A DNA stretch of 63,592 bases from CAYZXU01 sp964482535 (GCA_964482535.1 CAYZXU010000001.1:1-63592), one strand, 5' to 3'; positions 53,101 through 62,280 are shown, counted from the stretch's first letter. Numbers and translations are program-made. Notes: a model not told the origin generated them from the letters alone.

Positions 53101-54663
53101 ATGAGCATAAACAAACCGGAAAAATTTGGAAAATATTTTCTTCTTGACCCCATAGCAACAGGGGGCATGGCCGAGCTTCACAGAGCAAAGATTACCGGTG
53201 AAGAAGGGTTTGAAAAAGTAATAGCTATGAAGAAAATTCTGCCTCATCTTGTTAACGAAGAAAAACTGGTTAAGGCATTCATAGATGAAGCAAGACTTGC
53301 AGCTTTTCTTCAACATGAAAATATTGTCAGAATTTTTGACTTCGGCAAGATGGAGAATGATTATTTTATTGCCATGGAGTATTTGAACGGTAAAAATCTT
53401 CAATTTTTAATTAAAAAATCACAACAAAAAGGGTCCCCTCTGGGCAAAGAGAATATTCTCCATATTATTTCCTGTATGTGCAATGGACTCCATTATGCGC
53501 ACACTCAAAAAAACTTTAAGGGAGAACCTTTAAATATAATTCACAGGGACATAAGCCCACCTAATATTTTTATTTCCTATGAAGGGGAAGTAAAAATCAT
53601 AGATTTTGGGGTTGCAAAAGCAGCGAGTCAGAATAGTTCAACCAGAATGGGTGTCATAAAAGGCAAGGTGGCATATATGTCCCCCGAGCAGGCTGAAGGA
53701 GGGAAAATAGACAGCCGTTCAGATATTTTTGCCATAGGAAGCATTTTTTATGAACTGTTGGCAGGTACTCCTCTTTACCAGGGTGATACAATGCAGGTTC
53801 TCGCTAAAGCAAGAAATGCCGACTTTAAGCCCCCTGAAAAAATTATTCCTGATTTGGAGCAGGGTCTTTTAAAGATACTCCAGCGCTCTCTTGCCAAAAA
53901 TCCTGACCACCGCTATCAATCATGCGGCGAGATGCTTGCCGATATTGAAAAATTGATTTTAGAGGCTTTTTTAAGGCCTGCCACATGGTCACTTGCAAGA
54001 TATATGAAAAATCTTTTTAATAAAGAGATTGCAAGGGAAGAAATAGTTATGCAGGATGTTCTGGAGCTTGCAGGAAACGGGGGCTTTGACGCTTTTAATA
54101 AAAGCTCGCAGGAAGCTGATGGATACCAGAACACAGTAACATTAGACAAGCCAAAAGGTCCGCCTGTTAATAAAAAAATATGTATCGTGGGAGACCTTGC
54201 ATCAGGGAAGACAAGTATAGCAAGACGTTTTGTTAACGGTGTATGCCCTGAAAAGTATTATTTTACAATGGGCGTTAATGTAAACAGAAAACTTATATCT
54301 TTTGAAAACCGCAGAATAAATCTGGAAATATGGGATTTTTGCGGACAGGATCATGTTGTGGAAATATCGCCTGATTCTTTAAAGGATACAGACGGATATT
54401 TTCTCGTTATAGACAGTTCAAGAGCCTCTTCTTATAATCTCGCTGTTTTAATTCAGGAAAAACTTGAAAAAAACAGGATAAAAGCTCCTTTTATCTGCCT
54501 TTTAAACAAATTCGACCTGTCCAGATCCAAACCAGGCAGACTGGCCAAAAGCTCTTTTGACTCTATATATTCAAAAGGGTGGAGCGTAATGAAAACAAGT
54601 GCAAAAACCGGAATGGGCGTAAACAGCGCTTTTATGACTTTGATTGAAAAATTTTTTCTTTGA
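53101..54663 (+). CDS. Ser/Thr protein kinase fused to a Ras/Rab-like GTPase domain
   Basis: This 520-residue protein joins two complete domains. Residues about 10-290 are a Hanks-type kinase: ATP Lys44 in VIAMKK, catalytic HRD 148-150 with ISPPN, DFG 168-170 and SPEQAEG at the activation loop end. A linker to about 355 follows. Residues 360-520 are a small GTPase: P-loop GDLASGKT (364-371), switch I Thr389, DxxGQ (WDFCGQ 411-416), NKFD (469-472) and TSAK (499-502). All five G motifs are kept. No membrane helix is visible. It begins 5 bp after the lipoprotein gene and precedes a degenerate GGDEF gene, so the three probably form an operon. Confidence 0.9.
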   Translation: MSINKPEKFGKYFLLDPIATGGMAELHRAKITGEEGFEKVIAMKKILPHLVNEEKLVKAFIDEARLAAFLQHENIVRIFDFGKMENDYFIAMEYLNGKNLQFLIKKSQQKGSPLGKENILHIISCMCNGLHYAHTQKNFKGEPLNIIHRDISPPNIFISYEGEVKIIDFGVAKAASQNSSTRMGVIKGKVAYMSPEQAEGGKIDSRSDIFAIGSIFYELLAGTPLYQGDTMQVLAKARNADFKPPEKIIPDLEQGLLKILQRSLAKNPDHRYQSCGEMLADIEKLILEAFLRPATWSLARYMKNLFNKEIAREEIVMQDVLELAGNGGFDAFNKSSQEADGYQNTVTLDKPKGPPVNKKICIVGDLASGKTSIARRFVNGVCPEKYYFTMGVNVNRKLISFENRRINLEIWDFCGQDHVVEISPDSLKDTDGYFLVIDSSRASSYNLAVLIQEKLEKNRIKAPFICLLNKFDLSRSKPGRLAKSSFDSIYSKGWSVMKTSAKTGMGVNSAFMTLIEKFFL

Positions 54664-54686
54664 TTCCATGCTTACCGGAGTGAATA

Positions 54687-55625
54687 ATGAACAGGTCATA
54701 CTTAAGCAATATTATGACTGCCATGGATATCATGGCAATGAAAGCCCGGCAAAACGGCTTATTTGAAACTATTGGGGATGCCCCTTCATGGTTTAATAAA
54801 TTTAATGCAGACCTGCCAGAGGATGATTCAGGTTTCAGGCCCTGGGATATTTTCCCGTTTCTTAAAAATTTTGTTGAGGAAACCAAATCTTTTGCAGTTA
54901 GTGAAAAAGAAAATAAAAAAGTTTCAGGGTGGTGGACACAGATAGACAGCAGTAGCAAATCTCACTATTTTAAGGCATCCTATTTAATCTTTGAAGATGA
55001 TAGTTATCTGATCATTGAGCATGCATCGGATTCTTCAGCAACATTTTCACTTCTCAACAGGTACAGAGAATATATGCTTCATGACAAGAACAGCCTTGGA
55101 GCAGAGAGTGATCTACCAAAAGTTTCGGAAGAATCATCCGGTTTGTCCCTTGTGGATGAGTTGACGGGTCTGCACAACAAAATATCCTTTTTACTTCTCG
55201 CCGATCATCAGCTTAAGATGGCAAAGCGAAAAAAACTTTCAATGCTTATATTCATGATAAATCTAAATAATATAGAGTCTATTAATTCACGATTTGGAAA
55301 AGCCGAAAGCTTAACAGCGCTGAACACATCAGCCGGTATAATAAAAAAAACTTTCAGGCGGTCTGATATAACAGCCCGCCTGGGACATGAAACTTTTGCT
55401 GTTCTGGCTTTGGAGATTGCACCTGACAGCAAGGAGCTGATCATTTCAAGGCTGCAAAAAAACATTAAGCGTCACAACAAATCTTCATTTAAAACTTATG
55501 ATATATCTTTAAGTTATGGTGCGGTTACTTACAGCCATGATAATAAAAAGACCATGGAAGAACTGATTAAAGAAGCAGGTTTTCAAATGAACGAGAATAA
55601 AAATGTCACTCTTCAAGCTTTTTAA
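54687..55625 (+). CDS. GGDEF-family protein with a degenerate signature
   Basis: This 312-residue protein has an N-terminal region of unknown type (about 1-145, no membrane helix; PWDIFPFLKNFVEETKSFA, then SYLIFEDDSYLIIEHASD). The C-terminal half begins LVDELTGLHNKISFLLLADHQL, the diguanylate cyclase start, then LIFMINLNNIESINSRFGKAE, but the catalytic GG(D/E)EF is replaced by LGHETF. It lacks the residues needed for GTP cyclisation. It may instead bind nucleotide or act as a regulatory partner. It lies 23 bp after the kinase-GTPase gene. The 3' end overlaps the TPR gene by 20 bp. Confidence 0.8.
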   Translation: MNRSYLSNIMTAMDIMAMKARQNGLFETIGDAPSWFNKFNADLPEDDSGFRPWDIFPFLKNFVEETKSFAVSEKENKKVSGWWTQIDSSSKSHYFKASYLIFEDDSYLIIEHASDSSATFSLLNRYREYMLHDKNSLGAESDLPKVSEESSGLSLVDELTGLHNKISFLLLADHQLKMAKRKKLSMLIFMINLNNIESINSRFGKAESLTALNTSAGIIKKTFRRSDITARLGHETFAVLALEIAPDSKELIISRLQKNIKRHNKSSFKTYDISLSYGAVTYSHDNKKTMEELIKEAGFQMNENKNVTLQAF

Positions 55626-56274
55626 TATTCTTTTCAGTTAAAGCGGCTTTTTTATCCTCATTAATATCCGAATATATAACAAAAGCTCTTTTGTACCATT
55701 TTAAAGCTTCCGAAATATTATTATCCCTGGCATAGATATACGCAATATTTGTACACTGATCAGCCTCTCCAATCCTGTTTTCGATTTTTTCAAAAATTGC
55801 AATTGATTTAAAATATGCTTCAAGAGCCTGTTCGCTTTCCTTTAAATCCCTGTGAACAGAACCTATATTCTGAATCTGAAGAGCCCTGCCATTTTCATTT
55901 TTAAGGGTTTCATAGTTTTCAAAAGACTTTTCAAAGGATTTCAAAGCATTGTCATAATCTTTAATACTCACATAAAGATGACCGAGATTATTGAGTATCA
56001 TTGCCTGATACTCCACCAGCTTTTCATTACCTTTAACGATATTATAAACTTTTTTGTATGCATCCAGCGCCAGGGTATTTTTTTTAAGCAAATGATAGCA
56101 GTTTGCAAGTCTAAACAGATTGGATGCCCTGTTGATGCTGTCGCCCATGCCCTCATAAATTTCAGCAGCGCTTTCAAAAATTTTTACTGCCTTTTCCACA
56201 TCTCCTGCACCTGCGGCTTCTATCCCTGCTGCATCAAGTTCTTTTGCTTTATTTATCTGGTCCTGAATGTCCAT
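55606..56274 (-). CDS. Tetratricopeptide-repeat protein
   Basis: This 222-residue protein is built of TPR-type helix pairs, e.g. AVKIFESAAEIYEGMGDSIN, then LALDAYKKVYNIVKGN, then ALKSFEKSFENYETLKNENG, then ALEAYFKSIAIFEKIENRIG and ALKWYKRAFVIYSDINED. No signal peptide or other domain is visible, so it is a cytoplasmic scaffold. It follows the epimerase gene on the same strand with overlap (26 bp by coordinates), suggesting coexpression. Partner unknown. Confidence 0.87.
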   Translation of the reverse strand: MDIQDQINKAKELDAAGIEAAGAGDVEKAVKIFESAAEIYEGMGDSINRASNLFRLANCYHLLKKNTLALDAYKKVYNIVKGNEKLVEYQAMILNNLGHLYVSIKDYDNALKSFEKSFENYETLKNENGRALQIQNIGSVHRDLKESEQALEAYFKSIAIFEKIENRIGEADQCTNIAYIYARDNNISEALKWYKRAFVIYSDINEDKKAALTEKNIKKLEE

Positions 56275-57208
56275 TATTTTTCTCCTCTTCTTTTACCTTT
56301 TGTACCATCTCGTAGTAACCATAAGTTTTTCCCATGCCGTCAATAAACGGTATGAACTTAAAATCCAAAGTGTCCTGAAGTCTTTTTCCTGAATAGACAA
56401 GGTGCGTGTCAGGAGGAAAAGGCATATCTATTTGCCGGCTTTTAATTGTTTCAATATTCATGCTGATAGTTCCAAAATCTTTTTTACTGATCTTTTTTAA
56501 TACATCATAAAGCATAGGATATGAAACAAGTTCTTCAGAAGCAACATTTAACCCCTGATTAAACATATTTTTATTTAAAATACTTTTTATAATAATATGC
56601 GCAAGGTCAACCACATAAACAAAACTAAAAAGTGCCAGCCCAGGTTCAGGAAATACAAGAGGAGCTCCATCTCTTATAAGATCAAAAAACTTAGATTCTC
56701 TCGGAGCATAATTATACTCTCCGTAAATAATGGACGGCCTTAAGCAGGTAAACTCTATCCCTTTTTTTGCACATTCCTCTTTTAATATGCATTCTGAAAG
56801 CCATTTGTTATATCCATAATCTGCATAGGGACCAAGCTCAGGCTGGGCCGCTGTCAGTTTTGGAGCATCTTCAGTGACAGGAACGTCCAGCACATCTTCA
56901 TAAATCGAAGTGGTGCTTATAAAAATATAATGTTTAAGGGTTCCTGGAAGGTTATTGACCATTTTGCTGATATGATCAGGATTATAAGCGCAGAAATCCA
57001 CAAGCACATCCCAGTCCAGATCAGGAATCCGGCTTTTAATATCTTCTGCATTTTCCCTGTTTCCCCTAAGCTCTACAATCTCTTTTTTTTTTAAAGGAAC
57101 ATTGCCCCTGTTAAAGATATGAATATTATACTCTTTTTCCTTAATAAGCTCTTCAACAAATATCCTTCCGGCAAAATAACTTCCTCCGATTATAAGCACA
57201 TTTTTCAT
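56249..57208 (-). CDS. NAD-dependent epimerase/dehydratase-like protein
   Basis: This 319-residue protein has the Rossmann start MKNVLIIGGSYFAGRIFVEEL, DLDWDVLVDFCAYNPDHI, FISTTSIYED and the catalytic pattern YGYNKWLSECIL (YxxxK), then RPSIIYGEYNYAPRE. It belongs to the extended SDR group and could act on a nucleotide-sugar. The ATG at 57208 is preferred (AAGGAG upstream); the longer frame runs into the 141-bp repeat. It overlaps the TPR gene. Confidence 0.82.
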   Translation of the reverse strand: MKNVLIIGGSYFAGRIFVEELIKEKEYNIHIFNRGNVPLKKKEIVELRGNRENAEDIKSRIPDLDWDVLVDFCAYNPDHISKMVNNLPGTLKHYIFISTTSIYEDVLDVPVTEDAPKLTAAQPELGPYADYGYNKWLSECILKEECAKKGIEFTCLRPSIIYGEYNYAPRESKFFDLIRDGAPLVFPEPGLALFSFVYVVDLAHIIIKSILNKNMFNQGLNVASEELVSYPMLYDVLKKISKKDFGTISMNIETIKSRQIDMPFPPDTHLVYSGKRLQDTLDFKFIPFIDGMGKTYGYYEMVQKVKEEEKNNGHSGPDK

Positions 57209-57237
57209 TTTTTCATCTCCTTTTACTATATTATTAA

Positions 57238-57378
57238 AGCCGGTTTCAAAATGTTCAATTTCGTTCGAGGTCAAGGAAGGCAAAAAAATTTAACCACAGG
57301 AATACATTGAGTATTTCGAGGATTAAATTTTTTTCCTGACGCAGAGATCGGGCGAAAGGGGACGTTTTGAAATCGGCT
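57238..57378 (+). mobile_element. 141-bp MITE-like element, copy B
   Basis: The element runs from AGCCGGTTTCAAAATG to CGTTTTGAAATCGGCT with inverted ends of about 14 bp. It matches copy A (14784-14924, other strand) at about 93 percent identity by eye over equal length. ATTA-type bases flank each end, consistent with a 4-5 bp target duplication. It separates the epimerase gene from the DUF4037 gene. Confidence 0.75.
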
Positions 57379-57380
57379 CA

Positions 57381-58304
57381 TTAACCTGACCAGACATTTC
57401 TTGCTTTTAATTGTTCATCCCTTATGTGTGAATGTATGGCAGGACAGTGATCAAGAAGAAAATCACTTTTTGAATCACTGAGGTCCTGCCTGTAAAGCTC
57501 TTTGATAATTTCTGCTGATATATGTTCAATTATGGACATCTTTGCTTTATGTTCTCCTGTTTCCATAAGTTCATTGATCTTTAAGTACATAAATTCGCCA
57601 AGTATATCAAGGCTGCGCACAGCACGGTGTCTCCATTTGTAATATGGAGCATATTTTTTATTCAGCAAAAAAAGCAATGACATTATATCCACGGAAAATT
57701 TTACCTCGGCAAAACGCGCCGCAAAATATTCATTGTGTGAAACAGAACGAAAATAATTATACTGCCCTGCCTGTGCTGCTGACAGACACCTTGAAGATAT
57801 TAAAGAGATGCGCACATCTTCAGGGTAAAATGCAAGCAGTGATTTTCTTATTTGGGAAAATTTTCCCAAAGGGTCGGCAAATACCACGCCATTGGTACAT
57901 ACGGCAAGATTATTTTCCGGTATATAGAGCCATCTTTCAAGGGAATCCGGTACATTGCCGACTCCGATAAATTTTCTGTAAAATGCTCCGATCTCAATAA
58001 CACCAACCCTCCCCTGCCCCCACTGACTGGAAATCCTTTTAAATCCCTTATACTCTTTTGGAAGTTTTTCAAATTCATCTGAAAGCGCCGGGCCGATTTT
58101 TTTATAATCATCCATTTCAAGCCAAAGGCAAAACCCCGGACCCCAGTCATGATCCCGTGACTGCTCATCATCAAATCCAAAACAGTCTGACCCGTCGCCA
58201 ACAAGACCGGCTGCTATTTTCCCCTGATATTTGGAAAATTTTTCTTTTATCATTGGAGCGCCAAACTCATTATAATAGAGTTGTGATAATTCAAGCCCTT
58301 TCAT
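57381..58304 (-). CDS. DUF4037-type nucleotidyltransferase-like protein
   Basis: This 307-residue protein has the motif GLVGDGSDCFGFDDEQSRDHDWGPGFCLWLE, the DUF4037 form of a nucleotidyltransferase GSxxxxxDxD site, and VIEIGAFYRKFIG. Later VFADPLGKFSQIRKSLLAFYPEDV and YKWRHRAVRSLD fit the helical C-terminal part. A strong AGGAGG site precedes the ATG. The substrate is unknown. It starts the minus-strand group that continues after the repeat with the epimerase gene. Confidence 0.8.
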   Translation of the reverse strand: MKGLELSQLYYNEFGAPMIKEKFSKYQGKIAAGLVGDGSDCFGFDDEQSRDHDWGPGFCLWLEMDDYKKIGPALSDEFEKLPKEYKGFKRISSQWGQGRVGVIEIGAFYRKFIGVGNVPDSLERWLYIPENNLAVCTNGVVFADPLGKFSQIRKSLLAFYPEDVRISLISSRCLSAAQAGQYNYFRSVSHNEYFAARFAEVKFSVDIMSLLFLLNKKYAPYYKWRHRAVRSLDILGEFMYLKINELMETGEHKAKMSIIEHISAEIIKELYRQDLSDSKSDFLLDHCPAIHSHIRDEQLKARNVWSG

Positions 58305-58322
58305 ATAAAAGCACCTCCTTTT

Positions 58323-58904
58323 TTATAATCTGACAACATGGACCTCTTGTGTTCCTGAAAAGCTCCCTGCAGCGATAATATCGTCTATCCTTGCGGCAGT
58401 TTCAGAAGAGATATACTTTTCTCCGCACCTGGTACAAAGACCCGCCTCCACATTATTTACCACATAAAGCTCGCCTTTAAGGCGGTAATCAAAACTGGCA
58501 TATGTTATATTTTTAACTTCACCACCACAAAAAAAACAATTCTGTACTCTGTTTTCTATCTTGTGATTCACCTCGCTGCTCCTTTTATCGACACTTCTGG
58601 TAAGATGGTCTTTCCATACAGGCAATGAGGGTATATAGACAAAGAGAAGTATCATATATTCGACATTGCTGAAACAGCAAACAACGTGAACAGGCTTTTC
58701 ATCTGAAAACCCTGCCACAAGAAAGCTGCTGCCCCTTGCAGGATGTTTATGGACTTCTATTATTTTGCCTGATAACACAGCGTCTTTAATCATCCCGACT
58801 CTGATTTTACCAGACATAACAGATCTTACAACATGCTCTGAAATAATAAAATCGTTATCTTTTATATTCTTAACGATCTTTGATGCGGCTTCCTGGTATT
58901 TCAT
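58323..58904 (-). CDS. DUF4258 domain fused to a YgiT/MqsA-type zinc finger
   Basis: Residues 1-110 are a DUF4258 domain (IISEHVVRSVM, then VLSGKIIEVHKHPARGSSFLVAGF, then HVVCCFSNVEYMILLFVYIPSLPVWK), a RelE/MqsR-like fold usually carried by a toxin. Residues 121-170 are an MqsA-type zinc finger: CFFCGGE (Cys123, 126), then YVVNNVEAGLCTRCGEKYIS (Cys157, 160). In most genomes these are two adjacent genes of a toxin-antitoxin pair; here they form one 193-residue frame. No HTH follows the finger. The neighbouring DUF4037 gene starts just downstream. Confidence 0.75.
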   Translation of the reverse strand: MKYQEAASKIVKNIKDNDFIISEHVVRSVMSGKIRVGMIKDAVLSGKIIEVHKHPARGSSFLVAGFSDEKPVHVVCCFSNVEYMILLFVYIPSLPVWKDHLTRSVDKRSSEVNHKIENRVQNCFFCGGEVKNITYASFDYRLKGELYVVNNVEAGLCTRCGEKYISSETAARIDDIIAAGSFSGTQEVHVVRL

Positions 58905-59012
58905 ATAGCTCTCTTTATATTTTCTGATTTTTTATTGGCATTTTTTTAATATTGGTTGCTATTTCTGGTATTTTTTTTACCACTTTAATTTCTTCTGGAA
59001 TCTATATTCCAA

Positions 59013-59070
59013 ACCCAACGTCAAAATCAGTGGTGCGGCTTTTTGCGTCCGATGCATTTTTTTGTTATAC
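59013..59070 (-). repeat. attC-like recombination site at the hsdR stop
   Basis: On the minus strand the stretch reads GTATAAC, AAAAAAATGCATCGGACGC, then GCCGCACCACTGATTTTGAC and GTTGGGT. The last heptamer fits the GTTRRRY core of attC sites, the first is one base off RYYYAAC, and the arms are weakly self-complementary. The hsdR stop codon lies inside the first heptamer, as in integron cassettes. Alternative: chance similarity, as the size (58 bp) is at the lower end. Confidence 0.5.
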
Positions 59071-62000
59071 ATTTCCCCGGTTCTTTTTAAAATTTTCAGC
59101 TTGCTCAAATATGTCTTTATAAACCTCATCTCTTTCTACCGGCGGATATCCGTGTTCATCCAGCAATAAAATCAAACCAACTTTTAAAGCGGATTTTATG
59201 TCATCTCGTTTACTCCAATCCGGGAATCTGGCTTTTTCATCTACTAATTCTTTGACAGCTTTTGACAATTCAATCAATTTATCTTCCGGGTAACTAAAAT
59301 CATATTTAACGCACAAATCTTTGAGAATATCATAAAACGCTTTTTCTTCAAAATTGATTCCTAATTCGTCTCCGGCTGAAAATTCTTTTTGGACTTCCCA
59401 AATCAAGTCAGTCAGGTGTTCCGCCATTTCTTCATACACTTCACTACGCAATATATCATCTTCGTTTCTTTCATTATAACGTCCGACAAGGGATTTCATT
59501 TTTTTGGAAAAATCAATTCCCTTTACTTTATTGACTTTCCTCATTTCCCCAATGGCTTTAGCTAAAAGTTGTTGAAGAAGTTTTATTTTAGTATTTGGAA
59601 GTTTTATTCTATCAATTTTTGCCAGATAATCTTCATCAAAAATATCCTGCTCTGTTTTTGCTTCATCTCCAATTTTAAATATCTCCTCAACGCCATCACT
59701 TTCCAAAGCATCTTTTATCATTTCTCGTACTTTGGCATTCATTTGTGCGGTGTCAGGGGCATTACCTTTGGTGAGTTTAAAAACTATTGATCTAACAGCA
59801 AGATAAAAATGGGTGTAATCTCTTTCTATTTGCGTTAACTGCTCACTGCCGGCACAAATATCATAAGCAGCTTTTAGTCGTTTGACTAAACCCATAAATC
59901 GAGTTTCCAGTTCTTTGGTACTTTGCACATATTCCGCAGCCATATTCAAGGTGTTTAGCTGCTCCAATGCAGAACCGTTAAAGTATTTTGAACTGTCAAA
60001 TTTGTTAAAAATCTTTGATAGAAGGTCTAAATGGTTTCTAACCACAACCAAAGACTCTTGAATGTCCTCAAAATTTTCCTGTTCCCCCTTGTTGTATTTA
60101 GCCAAAGCAAGATTCATCTGCTTTTTAATGCCGATATAATCAACCACCAAACCCTTGTTTTTGTCTTTAAATTTTCGGTTTACTCTGGAAATTGTCTGAA
60201 TCAAATTGTGCTGTCTTATTGGCTTGTCAATGTATATAGAATCCAAAAATGGCACATCAAAGCCTGTTACCCACATATCAACCACAATGGCTATTTTAAA
60301 ATTGGAGTTTTCATTTTTGAATTGTCTGTCCAACTCTTTTCTATGCTCTTTTGTACCTAATAAATCATACATCTCTTTGGGGTCATCCCTTCCTCTGGTC
60401 ATTATCATTTTGATACGCTCCAGTGGTTTGATTTCCCTTTTTTCTTTATCTGTTAAAACAACCCCTTCTTCTGCAACTTTAACAGCTGCCCATTCCGGGC
60501 GCAGCTCAATGATATTTTTATATAATGCATAGCCGATTTCACGGCTGTTACATACAAACATTGCTTTCTCTTTGACTGTGGCGCCTTCTGAAATTCTGTT
60601 TTCATAGTGTTTTACAAAATCTTCCGCTAAAGCTTTCAGCCGGTCAGGGTCGCCAATAATGGCGTTCATATTTGCTGTTGCTTTTTTACTTTTTTTTATC
60701 TGATATTCATTTGCTCCCTCTTCGGCAGCTTCCTCATAGTACTGTTCAATCTTTTCCAGTTCACTATTGTGTAAAACAATTTTTGCAGCTCTGCCTTCAT
60801 ATACAATCCTGACAGTAATTTCATCTTTTACTGATTCAGTCATTGTGTAGGCATCTATCACTTTACCAAACACATCCAATGTGGCATCTATCGGGGTTCC
60901 TGTAAAACCAACAAAAGTGGCATTCGGCAGGGAGTCGTGCAGGTATTTAGCAAAGCCGAATGTCTTTTTAACACCTTTTGCAGTAACCCTTATTTGCTGG
61001 TCTAAATTGGTTTGACTTCTGTGTGCTTCATCTGAAATACAAATCACATTAGTTCTATCGGTAAGCAGTTCAGTATCTTCTGTGAATTTGTGTATTGTGG
61101 TTAAAAATACCCCGCCACTTTTTCTGCCCTGAAGTAATTCTCTTAATTGTGCTCTGTTTTCCACACTTTTTACACTGTCGTCACCAATAAATTTTTTGGC
61201 ATTGGTAAATTGTTCTGAAAGCTGATCATCCAGATCTGTGCGGTCAGTAATAAGTATAATAGTCGGGTTTTCAAAATATTTACTTTTCATTAACAGGCGG
61301 GTAAGATATAGCATTGCGAAACTTTTCCCGCTGCCTGTAGCTCCAAAGTAAGTCCCGCCTTTTCCGTCACCTTCTGGCTTTTGAGCTTTTTTAATATTTT
61401 CATACAAACTGCGGGCAGCATAATATTGAGGATATCGGCAAACTATTTTTTCATCTTTTTTTGAACTGTCAGGCAGGTAAATGAAATTACGAATAATATC
61501 TTTTAGTCTGTTTTGGTGCAGCATGCCCTGGATAAGGGTAAACATGCTGTCAATACCATCAACCTCTTTTGCCAGACCGGCGATTCTTCGCCAGGCATAA
61601 TAAAATTCATAAGGAGCAAAAAAAGAACCCGCTTTGTTATTCACACCGTCACTGATTATGCAAAAAGCATTGTATTTGAACAGTTCAGGAATGTCTCGTT
61701 TGTACCTTGTGGTTAATTGTACATAAGCATCGTGTATTGTAGCCTCTTCTCTTATGGCGGATTTAAATTCAAAAACTATTACAGGCAAACCGTTTATATA
61801 AATAATACCATCAGGGATCCGTTTTTCTGTGCCAACAATTTCAAGCTGATTTACAAATCTATAAATATTATTGTCGTTATTACCATATTCTGCCTGTGGT
61901 TCCGCTACAATATTTTCTAAATATTTGCTTTTTTGCTGGGGCGGAACCCCTTGATAATCAATCAGTTCTATATGAATATCCTTGTGCTGCCGATTTTCTC

Positions 62001-62280
62001 TTTTAAGAATAAAACCGTCAGCCATCAGATTTATGATTGTTTTATTACTTTCATACAAATCAGAAGAAGAAAGAGTTTTAAGTCTGAGGATTATGGACTC
62101 TGCTTCCTGTCCGGTAAGCCCATTTTTTTTGTATTGTGAAAGCAGGAAGTTTTTTAAATCATCTTCAATTAACACCTCATCATCTGATCGGGAAATATTA
62201 TTACCTGAAAGATGTGGAAAACCCTCATTTCCCAGAAGGTCTATAAATGTCTGTTCTAATTTTTCTTCTGTGAATTTCAT
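59065..62280 (-). CDS. hsdR: Type I restriction endonuclease subunit HsdR
   Basis: HsdR is the motor and nuclease subunit of a type I restriction-modification system. The 1071-residue protein has an N-terminal nuclease region (YIINGLPVIVFEFKS-type IPDGIIYINGLPVIVFEFKSAI, with D...ExK), Walker A GATGSGKS near residue 315, DEAH near 416 (CISDEAHRSQ), and helicase motifs GFTGTPIDAT, TRGRDDPKE, and VTGFDVPFLDSIYIDKP with SRVNRKF. The C-terminal helical domain of about 350 residues docks to HsdM. The start overlaps the rhuM stop by 4 bp. hsdM must lie beyond the right edge. Confidence 0.94.
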   Translation of the reverse strand: MKFTEEKLEQTFIDLLGNEGFPHLSGNNISRSDDEVLIEDDLKNFLLSQYKKNGLTGQEAESIILRLKTLSSSDLYESNKTIINLMADGFILKRENRQHKDIHIELIDYQGVPPQQKSKYLENIVAEPQAEYGNNDNNIYRFVNQLEIVGTEKRIPDGIIYINGLPVIVFEFKSAIREEATIHDAYVQLTTRYKRDIPELFKYNAFCIISDGVNNKAGSFFAPYEFYYAWRRIAGLAKEVDGIDSMFTLIQGMLHQNRLKDIIRNFIYLPDSSKKDEKIVCRYPQYYAARSLYENIKKAQKPEGDGKGGTYFGATGSGKSFAMLYLTRLLMKSKYFENPTIILITDRTDLDDQLSEQFTNAKKFIGDDSVKSVENRAQLRELLQGRKSGGVFLTTIHKFTEDTELLTDRTNVICISDEAHRSQTNLDQQIRVTAKGVKKTFGFAKYLHDSLPNATFVGFTGTPIDATLDVFGKVIDAYTMTESVKDEITVRIVYEGRAAKIVLHNSELEKIEQYYEEAAEEGANEYQIKKSKKATANMNAIIGDPDRLKALAEDFVKHYENRISEGATVKEKAMFVCNSREIGYALYKNIIELRPEWAAVKVAEEGVVLTDKEKREIKPLERIKMIMTRGRDDPKEMYDLLGTKEHRKELDRQFKNENSNFKIAIVVDMWVTGFDVPFLDSIYIDKPIRQHNLIQTISRVNRKFKDKNKGLVVDYIGIKKQMNLALAKYNKGEQENFEDIQESLVVVRNHLDLLSKIFNKFDSSKYFNGSALEQLNTLNMAAEYVQSTKELETRFMGLVKRLKAAYDICAGSEQLTQIERDYTHFYLAVRSIVFKLTKGNAPDTAQMNAKVREMIKDALESDGVEEIFKIGDEAKTEQDIFDEDYLAKIDRIKLPNTKIKLLQQLLAKAIGEMRKVNKVKGIDFSKKMKSLVGRYNERNEDDILRSEVYEEMAEHLTDLIWEVQKEFSAGDELGINFEEKAFYDILKDLCVKYDFSYPEDKLIELSKAVKELVDEKARFPDWSKRDDIKSALKVGLILLLDEHGYPPVERDEVYKDIFEQAENFKKNRGNV

